A DNA stretch of 21,257 bases from Cryptoclostridium sp964637365 (GTDB lineage: Bacteria; Bacillota; Dehalobacteriia; UBA7702), in assembly GCA_964637365.1 (NCBI GenBank), contig CAZWWH010000028.1, positions 1 through 21,257 on the forward strand. Reading direction: 5' to 3'. The stretch's first letter is position 1. Each line of letters begins with the position of its first letter. The notes under the pieces are model-generated. The model was not told where the DNA came from. It was given only the letters and a program-made list of their open reading frames with translations, and ran no database searches. This document shows, in pieces, positions 15,038-21,257 of this stretch. Position numbers and translations under genes: made by a program.

Positions 15038-15071
15038 TTAAAAATACCTTGTATTTTTGACAGCTTTTTTT
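15034..15071 (+). terminator. Leader (attenuator) terminator upstream of glnN
   Basis: A 14-bp stem without mismatches (15034-15047 with 15051-15064, one G-U pair), 3-base CTT loop, then seven T. It stands between the glnN promoter and the gene, so default transcription should stop about 35 bases before the ATG unless antitermination occurs. Confidence 0.88.
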
Positions 15072-15105
15072 ATTTTCTTTTTGTAATTATAGGAGGTAGA
15101 AAGCT

Positions 15106-17193
15106 ATGACGAAGAACAGTGTCAGTGAAAACTTTGCTTCAAACGTTTTTAATGAAGCGGTCATGAAAGAAAGACTTCCCAAAGAGACATATCAGGCAAT
15201 GAAAAAAACGATGGAACAAGGGCTGAGTCTTGATCCTTCCACTGCCCAGATTGTCGCCAATGCCATGAAAGATTGGGCGCTGGAAAAAGGCGCGACCCAT
15301 TATACACACTGGTTCCAACCGATGACCGGTGTCACCGCTGAAAAGCATGATTCCTTTATTTCCCCTACCGCCGACGGCAAAGCTATTATGGAATTTTCCG
15401 GCAAAGCCTTAATCATGGGCGAACCCGATGCTTCCAGCTTCCCTTCGGGCGGATTGAGAGCCACCTTTGAAGCCAGAGGCTATACCGCTTGGGATCCGAC
15501 CTCTTACGCTTTCGTAAAAGACGGCACCCTTTACATACCCACCGCTTTCTGTTCGTACACCGGCGAGGTTCTGGACAAAAAAACCCCCTTGCTCCGTTCT
15601 ATGGAAGCCTTGAATAAACAGGCGCTCCGTGTTCTGAAATGTCTTGGTAACCCTGCCAACCGCATTGTAGTCAATGTCGGTCCCGAGCAAGAATACTTCC
15701 TCGTTGACCGTGAAAAATACAAAGCAAGAAAAGACCTGGTACTTACCGGCCGCACCCTTTTTGGCGCCATGCCTCCTAAAGGTCAGGAACTGGATGATCA
15801 TTATTTCGGCAGCATCAAAGACCGTGTTGGCGATTTCATGAAAGAGCTTGACGAGCATCTTTGGTCCTTTGGCATTTATAGCAAAACAAAGCATAATGAA
15901 GTTGCTCCGGCTCAGCACGAATTTGCACCGATTTTCTGTAAAGCAAATCTGGCCATTGATCAGAACCAACTGGGCATGGAAACCTTGAAAAAGGTTGCAG
16001 CCAAACGCGGCATGGCCTGCTTGCTTCATGAAAAGCCCTTTGCAGGGGTTAATGGTTCCGGGAAACACAATAACTGGTCCATCGGCACCGATCTTGGGGA
16101 AAACCTCCTAGATCCCGGCAAGGATCCTCTGAATAACGAACAATTCCTTATTTTCCTCTGTGCCATTATTGAAGCTGTAGATGATTACGCTGACTTGCTC
16201 CGTTTAAGCGTTGCTACCGCCGGTAACGACCATCGTCTCGGCGCCAATGAAGCTCCTCCTGCCATTATCTCCATCTTCTTGGGCGATTATCTCAGCAGAG
16301 TTTTGGAAGCCAAAGTAGCGGGGAAAACCTCCTTGGAAGATGGCGAATACAAGCTCCAGACCGGGGTTGAAAGTTTGCCCGTATTAAATAAAGACAATAC
16401 TGACAGAAACAGAACCTCCCCCTTTGCCTTCACCGGCAATAAATTCGAATTCAGAATGCCTGGTTCCTCCCAGTCCATTGCCGGCTTGAACTTCGCATTA
16501 AACACTATGGTCGCAGAAAGCTTGCGGAAGCTGGCTGATAAATTGGAAACCGCCGATGATTTAGATCAGGCCATTGATGATTATATCAAAGAAGTAATGG
16601 ATGTGCATTACAATAAAATCGTATTCAACGGCAACAACTATTCCGATGATTGGAAAGTGGAAGCCGAAAGACGGGGTTTGCCCAATTTAGTCAACACCCC
16701 TATGGCTCGCCGTGAATTTATCAGTGACAAAAACGTTTCCTTGTTGACCAGACATGGCATTTTGACGAAAGAAGAAATGCACAGCCGCTATGAAATCAAC
16801 ATGGAAAATTACGCCAAAACCATCAACATCGAAGCCCTCACCATGTTGGATATGGCTAAGGAAGAAATTCTTCCCGCTGTTTTGAAATACACCAAAGGTG
16901 TATTGAAAGGCATCGCCTTGAAGAAAGATTGCGGTATCGCTGCGGAAGAAGAAACCAAATACGCCACCAAGCTTTCCGAATTGTCTGAAACGATGTTCGT
17001 CAAAATCAAAGCTTTGGAAGATATTTTGGCCGCGAAAGACGAAAGTGATATTGAAGCTGAAGCCATGTACTATGCTGATAAAGTCTTGCCTGCTATGAAT
17101 GAACTTCGTGAGGTTGCCGACAATTTGGAAACCATGGTTGACAAAGAAGCATGGCCCCTTCCCACCTACACTGATTTACTTTTCTATCTCTAA
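15106..17193 (+). CDS. glnN: Type III glutamine synthetase
   Basis: A 695-residue GSIII enzyme that makes glutamine from glutamate, ammonia and ATP in the cytoplasm. Length and motifs fit GSIII rather than the shorter GSI: NEVAPAQHEFAP, LHEKPFAGVNGSGKHNNWS (ATP/glutamate site), RLGANEAPPAI, and the FTGNKFEFRMPGSSQS block near residue 450. A helical C-terminal third from about 570 completes the protein. AGGAGGTAG precedes the ATG at ideal spacing. Expression is probably set by the leader terminator and the divergently encoded ANTAR protein. It is alone in its transcript and closed by a hairpin downstream. Its product feeds the glutamine-using HisH and GatA encoded nearby. Confidence 0.97.
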   Translation: MTKNSVSENFASNVFNEAVMKERLPKETYQAMKKTMEQGLSLDPSTAQIVANAMKDWALEKGATHYTHWFQPMTGVTAEKHDSFISPTADGKAIMEFSGKALIMGEPDASSFPSGGLRATFEARGYTAWDPTSYAFVKDGTLYIPTAFCSYTGEVLDKKTPLLRSMEALNKQALRVLKCLGNPANRIVVNVGPEQEYFLVDREKYKARKDLVLTGRTLFGAMPPKGQELDDHYFGSIKDRVGDFMKELDEHLWSFGIYSKTKHNEVAPAQHEFAPIFCKANLAIDQNQLGMETLKKVAAKRGMACLLHEKPFAGVNGSGKHNNWSIGTDLGENLLDPGKDPLNNEQFLIFLCAIIEAVDDYADLLRLSVATAGNDHRLGANEAPPAIISIFLGDYLSRVLEAKVAGKTSLEDGEYKLQTGVESLPVLNKDNTDRNRTSPFAFTGNKFEFRMPGSSQSIAGLNFALNTMVAESLRKLADKLETADDLDQAIDDYIKEVMDVHYNKIVFNGNNYSDDWKVEAERRGLPNLVNTPMARREFISDKNVSLLTRHGILTKEEMHSRYEINMENYAKTINIEALTMLDMAKEEILPAVLKYTKGVLKGIALKKDCGIAAEEETKYATKLSELSETMFVKIKALEDILAAKDESDIEAEAMYYADKVLPAMNELREVADNLETMVDKEAWPLPTYTDLLFYL

Positions 17194-17204
17194 ATGCTAC
17201 CCCC

Positions 17205-17221
17205 ACCGACAAATTGTCGGT
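17205..17221 (+). repeat. Short hairpin after glnN
   Basis: ACCGACA and TGTCGGT form a perfect 7-bp stem around AAT, 12 bases after the glnN stop. The following TTTAC is too short a T run for a convincing terminator; it may protect the mRNA end. Confidence 0.45.
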
Positions 17222-17231
17222 TTACAAAAAG

Positions 17232-17267
17232 AAATGCTCCCTTCGATTCAGCCCGAGGGGAGCATTT
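17232..17267. terminator. Bidirectional terminator between glnN and the convergent hydrolase gene
   Basis: AAATGCTCCC (17232-17241) pairs perfectly with GGGAGCATTT (17258-17267), and the stem can extend inward by four more pairs (one T-G) to an 8-base loop. A-rich sequence on the left and T-rich on the right lets it work for both strands, which suits the convergent genes. Confidence 0.85.
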
Positions 17268-17284
17268 TAAATTTCAAACCATGT

Positions 17285-18214
17285 TTAACAATACTGCTCA
17301 ATCCATTGAAGTATATCCTGAAAAACCTCTTGGCAGTTCAATTCTTGGCAAAGCTCATGACGGGCTTTGGGATACAGCTTTACGGAGACATCCTTCACAC
17401 CGCTACTGCGGTAAAGGGCGGCAACATTTTCCACCCCTTCACCATAAGGCCCCAAGGGATCCTCATCGCCGGACAAAAACAGCATCGGTAAATCCCGGTC
17501 AACCAGAGCAATTTGTTTCGGGTCATTGGCCAGAATATTCAAAGTAATCAAATCAGCAAAGCTTGCTGCGGTAAAGGTTTGATTTCTTTTTTCATCTTTG
17601 GACATGGCCAGGACCACCGATTCATCCCGACAAAGCCATGCCCAAGGGCTAACTGGATTCTCAATATGTTTATTGTAGGAACCAAAGGCCAACGTTTCCA
17701 AAAGCTTGCTGCGGTATCGCTCCCCTCTTATGCGGGACACAAATTTTGCCATGGCACGCCCGGGAGCAGCCATGGGATTCTTACCGCCAGTCCCCATAAC
17801 AATGGCTCCTTGGGACAACTTCGGATAACAACTTAAAAAGTAACGCACAATAAAGGAACCCATACTATGTCCCATAACAAAATGCTTTTTCCCCGGGAAG
17901 CGCCGCTCCAATAAACGATAACAGGCATAAAAATCATCTGTCATTTTCTGGTAGCCGTATTCTTTGGCGATAAAGCCAAGATCTTCATCGTTAGCCGCCG
18001 TAAGGCCATGGCCCAGGTGATCACTATATGCTGCGGCAAAACCGTGTTCGGCCAAAAACGCAAATAAGTCCATATATCTTTGTCCATAGTCGCACATGCC
18101 ATGAGCAAACTGCACCACCGCACATGGTTTCCCTGGAGGCAAAATGAGCTGTCCTCGAACAGTTTGTCCCTTCTCTTTACTGGGAAAGGAAATGGCCTCT
18201 ATTTGATATTTCAT
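17285..18214 (-). CDS. Alpha/beta hydrolase, monoacylglycerol lipase/lysophospholipase-like
   Basis: A 309-residue serine hydrolase of the alpha/beta fold. The oxyanion region FAHGMCDYGQRY, the nucleophile elbow GHSMGS (about residues 115-120), the acid in SGDEDPLGP and the base His in KARHELCQE give a full catalytic triad. The fold and motif order match the 'serine aminopeptidase S33'/monoglyceride lipase group that attacks short acyl esters or lysophospholipids. There is no signal peptide, so it is probably cytoplasmic. AGGAGGTGAT precedes the ATG. The TetR gene ends 46 bases upstream on the same strand, so the two may share a transcript. Confidence 0.88.
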   Translation of the reverse strand: MKYQIEAISFPSKEKGQTVRGQLILPPGKPCAVVQFAHGMCDYGQRYMDLFAFLAEHGFAAAYSDHLGHGLTAANDEDLGFIAKEYGYQKMTDDFYACYRLLERRFPGKKHFVMGHSMGSFIVRYFLSCYPKLSQGAIVMGTGGKNPMAAPGRAMAKFVSRIRGERYRSKLLETLAFGSYNKHIENPVSPWAWLCRDESVVLAMSKDEKRNQTFTAASFADLITLNILANDPKQIALVDRDLPMLFLSGDEDPLGPYGEGVENVAALYRSSGVKDVSVKLYPKARHELCQELNCQEVFQDILQWIEQYC

Positions 18215-18260
18215 AATATCACCTCCTACAAATTCTTACGTTATTATTTTGGATACTAGC

Positions 18261-18833
18261 TTATGTTTCCAAGCCATTATGATCTATAAATTTTTGACGA
18301 AACACTGTAAATATACCCTGAGTAGAAATAGATACAATAAGATGAACCATTTCTTCTTCCTGGATACTTTTATCGTTTTCAAACCAAAATTTTATCACAC
18401 CAAAAACAGCGGAAATATGATATGCCATCATATAATCTGTAAACTCACTATGTAAACCATTATTTTTCAAGATAGAAGACACATGGGATTTAATTTTGTC
18501 TTCCAATATGTATGAGTGATGATGCTTGACTAAAAACGCCACATAAGCTTCATTTTTCTTAAAAATATTCAAGAGAAACTCACCAATAGCGCCATCTCTG
18601 AGGAATGAATTAATTTGATCGACATTTTTAAACATTGTTTTGGCAGGAGCGATCAACTCATCGACTGCTCGATCCAATAGGTCATAGATATCTTTGAAAT
18701 AAACATAAAAAGTACTTCTATGGTATCCCGCACATTGGCAAAGTTCTGTGATTGAAATTTTATGTATCGGTTTCTTTTCGTATAATTTCCAGAAAGCAGT
18801 TATGAAATCCTGCTTTGCGCGTTGTTGCCCCAT
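18261..18833 (-). CDS. TetR/AcrR-family transcriptional regulator
   Basis: A 190-residue repressor. Residues about 5-50 are a TetR helix-turn-helix (ISITELCQCAGYHRSTFYVYF), followed by the helical ligand domain, which has many aromatic residues and a TetR_C-like HHHSYI region. The start MGQQRAKQD is chosen for the AAGGGGAT upstream; the longer frame to 18914 has no such site. It is divergent from a decayed ABC transporter, the usual target arrangement for such repressors, and sits upstream of a hydrolase on its own strand. With the transporter broken, the hydrolase may be its only remaining target. I saw no convincing operator palindrome in the 123-base gap. Confidence 0.88.
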   Translation of the reverse strand: MGQQRAKQDFITAFWKLYEKKPIHKISITELCQCAGYHRSTFYVYFKDIYDLLDRAVDELIAPAKTMFKNVDQINSFLRDGAIGEFLLNIFKKNEAYVAFLVKHHHSYILEDKIKSHVSSILKNNGLHSEFTDYMMAYHISAVFGVIKFWFENDKSIQEEEMVHLIVSISTQGIFTVFRQKFIDHNGLET

Positions 18834-18892
18834 TATATCCCCTTCTCTCGTGATTATACATGAAAAATCGACATTTTGCACTAGATTGTTGA

Positions 18893-18921
18893 TTGAAATC
18901 TCCGAACCCCCCAAATATAAT
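18893..18921 (+). promoter_or_regulatory. Promoter of the decayed ABC transporter
   Basis: TTGAAA (18893-18898), 17 bases, TATAAT (18916-18921), 35 bases before the ATG at 18957. It lies in the divergent gap next to tetR, so the repressor would be expected to bind here. Confidence 0.65.
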
Positions 18922-18956
18922 GATTGTAAATTTTAGATGAAGGGTAGGTGGTTCTA

Positions 18957-19847
18957 ATGGAGATTATTCACATAGATCATCTAACAAAAGATTATGGTCA
19001 AGGGAAGGGCGTTTTTGATGTCTCTATCCAAATTAACTCCTGTGAAGTATATGGATACTTAGGTCCGAATGGAGCAGGAAAATCACTACCTTACGGCATT
19101 TAATGGGATTTAGCAAACCGCAGTCTGGAGATGTCTGGAGATGTCAGAATATATGGTCTGGATTGCTGGAAAAATCAAAAAAATACAGAAAACATTGGGA
19201 TATTTACCGAGGGAAATTGCATTCCCCAACGATATGACGGGCATCAAATTTTTAAAACTACTGGCAAAGATGCGAAATATGGATGACTTTTCCTACGCAG
19301 AGGACTTATTGGAATTGTTTGAAATAAATCCAAATGCCGGAATTAACGCATGTCCAAAGGGATGAAGCAAAAGATCGGCATTGTGGCTGCGTTTATGCAT
19401 GATCCCGATATCCTTCTCTTAGATGAGACTACCAGCGGATTAGATCCCTTAATGCAGAATCGTTTTGTGGAATTGATCGAAAAAGAAAAGAGTAAACTTC
19501 TTTCATCCCATATTTTTGAAGAAGTGGAAAAGACCTGCGACCGCATCGGTTTGATTCGGAGCGGCAAGCTGATACAGGAAGTCACTGTGAATGAACTACA
19601 CCACTCCCAGTTCAAAACCTATCAGATTATATTTTCCAATCATTCAGATTTAATGTTTATGAAGCTCCAATATCCTGACGCTGTTTTCGATGACCGAAGA
19701 AATCAAATGACAGTATCCATCAATGACACTGAAATCAACCATTTAATTCTTAAACTTTCGAAATGTAATCTACATTCATTAAACGAAAAAAAACACACCA
19801 TTGAAGAATACTTTATGCAGTTTTATGGAGATGATGAAGTTGTTTAG
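18957..19847 (+). pseudogene. ABC transporter ATPase, multiply frameshifted
   Basis: Starts MEIIHIDHLTKDYGQG after AGGTGG. Walker A GPNGAGKS is followed by a lost base (TCA-CTACC near 19085) that brings a stop a few codons on. The rest can be read only by changing frame: LRHLMGFSKPQSGD, a 10-base tandem duplication at 19123-19142, an extra A near 19200 before YLPREIAF, and a lost A near 19346 before MSKGMKQKIG. From there to the end (Walker B DILLLDETTSGLDP, switch SSHIFEEVE, C-terminal domain) one frame is intact for 165 codons. In its original form it would be a drug- or peptide-export type ATPase of roughly 290 residues. Not functional as written. Confidence 0.88.
19123..19145 (+). repeat. 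10-base tandem duplication inside the ABC ATPase pseudogene
   Basis: GTCTGGAGAT occurs twice in a row (19123-19132, 19133-19142), then a partial GTC. Reading SGDVRIYG needs one copy only, so this is a duplication by slippage. With the lost base at about 19085 the net change is +9, restoring the frame after a stretch that contains a stop. Confidence 0.85.
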
Positions 19848-20621
19848 TTTTCCTTATTTTAAATATATTATAAAATCAAATATCATGTTTTTAGCAGTAT
19901 TTACCTTCGTATTATGTGTCTTTCTGATTGTGATGAGTAATGTTTTTACCCCGGAAACAGTTGGCAACTTACAGTCCTCCACTCAAGGAACCATTGCTTC
20001 CCATATTCTCACAGGGAATGGCACTCTGATTGGGTTTATGTCAAATTCCTTTTATGCATTAATGGCCATTCTCTTCCCCATGGTATATTCCATCATGGTA
20101 GGAAACAGAATAATCGCTGAAAAAATAGACAAAGGCAGTATGGTAGGGTTCCTATCAACACCTACCACAAGATGTCAAATCTCAATCACAAGCATGATCT
20201 ATTTTGTAGCGTCTTTTTTGTGATGTGGGGTATTGCGACTATTACAGGAATCCTTGCCGCAAATGCTTTTCAGCCGGATGCTCTGATATTGAAACATTTT
20301 TCATGATGAATTTAGGCGCGGTTTATATCATTTGACCATTAGTAGCATTTGTTTCTGTGCTTCCTGCGTATTCAATAGCTCTAAAAACTCTCTGATATTT
20401 GGAGCCGGAATACCTCTGTTCTTTTTTCTCATCAGCTTATTTATTAAACTATCAGACCATTTGGATTTTTTAAATATCTTACGCTCAATACATTATTCAA
20501 CACACAAAAAATTCTCGATGGCAGCGGCTATGTACAATATTTTATCATTATGGGAATCATCACGATTGTTCTCTATACGATAGGTATCATATGGTTTCAA
20601 AAGAAAGATCTTCCTTTATAA
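19834..20621 (+). pseudogene. ABC transporter permease, multiply frameshifted
   Basis: Starts MKLFSFPYFKYIIKSN inside the end of the ATPase gene. The first 130 codons read well, with membrane segments and the TIASHILTGNGT and IAEKIDKGSMVGFLSTP stretches typical of ABC-2 permeases. A T6 run at 20214-20219 lacks one T, giving an early stop; further single-base losses are needed near 20283, 20332 and 20475 to follow the homologous reading (NLGAVYI, ISSICFCASC, NTQKILDG) to the ending WFQKKDLPL. The restored protein would be about 260 residues with six membrane segments. It was the partner of the broken ATPase. Confidence 0.85.
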
Positions 20622-20648
20622 ATTGTAAGATCATTCCCAAAAATTAAT

Positions 20649-20677
20649 TTGACAAGAAAAAATAATCCAGATAGAAT
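20649..20677 (+). promoter_or_regulatory. Strong promoter directly abutting the DNA glycosylase start codon
   Basis: TTGACA (20649-20654), 17 bases, TAGAAT (20672-20677). Only six bases separate the -10 box from the ATG at 20684, so transcription should start at or next to the A of the start codon. No ribosome binding site precedes the ATG. Confidence 0.7.
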
Positions 20678-20683
20678 GATACC

Positions 20684-21175
20684 ATGAAACAAGAATCAAT
20701 CCAACATCCATTTGCACCAATCTATGATAAACATTCCAAAATCCTGATTTTGGGGACCTTCCCTTCGGTAAAATCCCGGGAGGTGTCCTTCTATTACGGT
20801 CATCCTCAAAACCGTTTTTGGAAAGTTCTCTCTCAACTCACAGGAGAAACTCTTCCCCAATCCATAGAAGAAAAACGGGCTTTTCTTCTTCGTCATGGTA
20901 TTGCCCTCTGGGATGTGTTGGCCTCTTGCGAAATCAAAGGCTCTTCCGACAGCAGCATTCGTTATCCTATCCCCAACGACCTTTCTCTCTTGTTGGAGCA
21001 GGCCAATATCCAAAAGATCTTTACCAATGGAAAAAAGGCTCAGCAGCTTTATGAAAAATATTTGGAACCGAACACAAATATCAAAGCCCACTGTTTGCCC
21101 TCCACCAGTCCAGCCAATAGAAAATACCATTTGGAAGACCTGTTACGGGAATGGAAGATCATTACCGATTTTTAA
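20684..21175 (+). CDS. DNA-deoxyinosine / hypoxanthine-type DNA glycosylase (UDG superfamily)
   Basis: A 163-residue single-domain glycosylase that starts base-excision repair by removing deaminated bases. The opening HPFAPIYD, then ILILGTFPSVKSRE and FYYGHPQNRFWKVL (residues 22-48), are signatures of the hypoxanthine-DNA-glycosylase branch of the uracil-DNA glycosylase superfamily. The closing motif LPSTSPANR is the DNA-intercalation loop. Length is normal and all motifs are intact, next to heavily decayed genes. The only start is the first ATG, which lies just after the -10 box. A terminator follows. Confidence 0.9.
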   Translation: MKQESIQHPFAPIYDKHSKILILGTFPSVKSREVSFYYGHPQNRFWKVLSQLTGETLPQSIEEKRAFLLRHGIALWDVLASCEIKGSSDSSIRYPIPNDLSLLLEQANIQKIFTNGKKAQQLYEKYLEPNTNIKAHCLPSTSPANRKYHLEDLLREWKIITDF

Positions 21176-21202
21176 CGAATCCTATTCACAAATAATCATC
21201 CG

Positions 21203-21224
21203 CCCGCATAGCGGGTATTTTTTC
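21203..21224 (+). terminator. Terminator after the DNA glycosylase gene
   Basis: CCCGC (21203-21207) and GCGGG (21211-21215) form a 5-bp GC stem with an ATA loop, followed by TATTTTTTCC. A second small hairpin, GGGC-ATA-GCCC, follows at 21231-21241. Confidence 0.7.
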
Positions 21225-21257
21225 CTTTTCGGGCATAGCCCTAATACTACTAGCTGC

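Noticed and set aside
15409..16068. Long open frame on the minus strand inside glnN
   Set aside because: It is antisense to the well-conserved glnN coding sequence, has no ribosome binding site and resembles no protein family I know.
18834..18956. TetR operator palindrome in the divergent gap
   Set aside because: Only short 4-base arms (GATT/AATC) could be found, which is no better than chance.
19084..19145. Programmed frameshift in the ABC ATPase
   Set aside because: No slippery heptamer with a following structure, and several independent lesions in both transporter genes point to decay.
21231..21257. tRNA or other RNA gene at the right edge
   Set aside because: Only a 4-bp GGGC/GCCC hairpin is visible and the window ends; nothing tRNA-like can be folded.

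Overview
The window looks like a chromosomal segment from a low-to-medium G+C Bacillota (Firmicutes) anaerobe of the Clostridia/Negativicutes kind. Pointers are the strong AGGAGG-type ribosome binding sites, the type III glutamine synthetase with an ANTAR regulator, the GatCAB amidotransferase, the class M sirtuin with a zinc macrodomain, and sigma-A-type promoters. I cannot name the genus from sequence alone.

Layout. (1) 1-5474, minus strand: an XRE regulator heads a long co-directional cassette holding a frameshifted PLDc_N-type membrane protein, a truncated ABC ATPase, a truncated small membrane protein, then an intact ABC ATPase, a large ABC permease, a metallo-beta-lactamase-fold hydrolase, an unannotatable 37-residue peptide and a small membrane protein. 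The cassette stops at what looks like the tip of an IS3-family element at the left edge. (2) 5529-8185, minus strand: a flavin/ferredoxin fusion (frameshifted), a zinc macrodomain ADP-ribose hydrolase (intact) and a class M sirtuin (frameshifted), followed by the first codons of a lost radical SAM gene that has kept its promoter. (3) 8186-8834: a gene-poor scar with a large inverted repeat and a P-loop scrap. (4) 8835-14691, minus strand: a compact run ANTAR regulator - HD hydrolase - hisH - hisF - gatC - gatA - gatB, all intact, with 28 nt or less between neighbours. (5) 14976-17267, plus strand: glnN with its own promoter and a 5' leader containing a perfect intrinsic terminator overlapped by an ANTAR-type hexaloop hairpin. 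(6) 17285-20621: an alpha/beta hydrolase and a TetR regulator (minus), divergent from a heavily decayed ABC transporter (plus). (7) 20649-21224: an intact deoxyinosine/hypoxanthine-type DNA glycosylase with a promoter so close to the ATG that the mRNA should be leaderless.

How the genes fit together. The central block centres on glutamine and its amide nitrogen: GlnN makes glutamine, HisH and GatA hydrolyse it, and the ANTAR protein next door probably decides whether RNA polymerase reads through the glnN leader terminator. The HisF here keeps the ammonia gate (R5, E46, K99, E167) and D11 but has Gln where the catalytic Asp130 is expected, so this HisHF pair may not do ordinary histidine chemistry. 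The flanks are accessory and decaying: at least six genes are broken, mostly by single-base losses, often in homopolymers, while about 9 kb of core coding sequence between them carries no frameshift.
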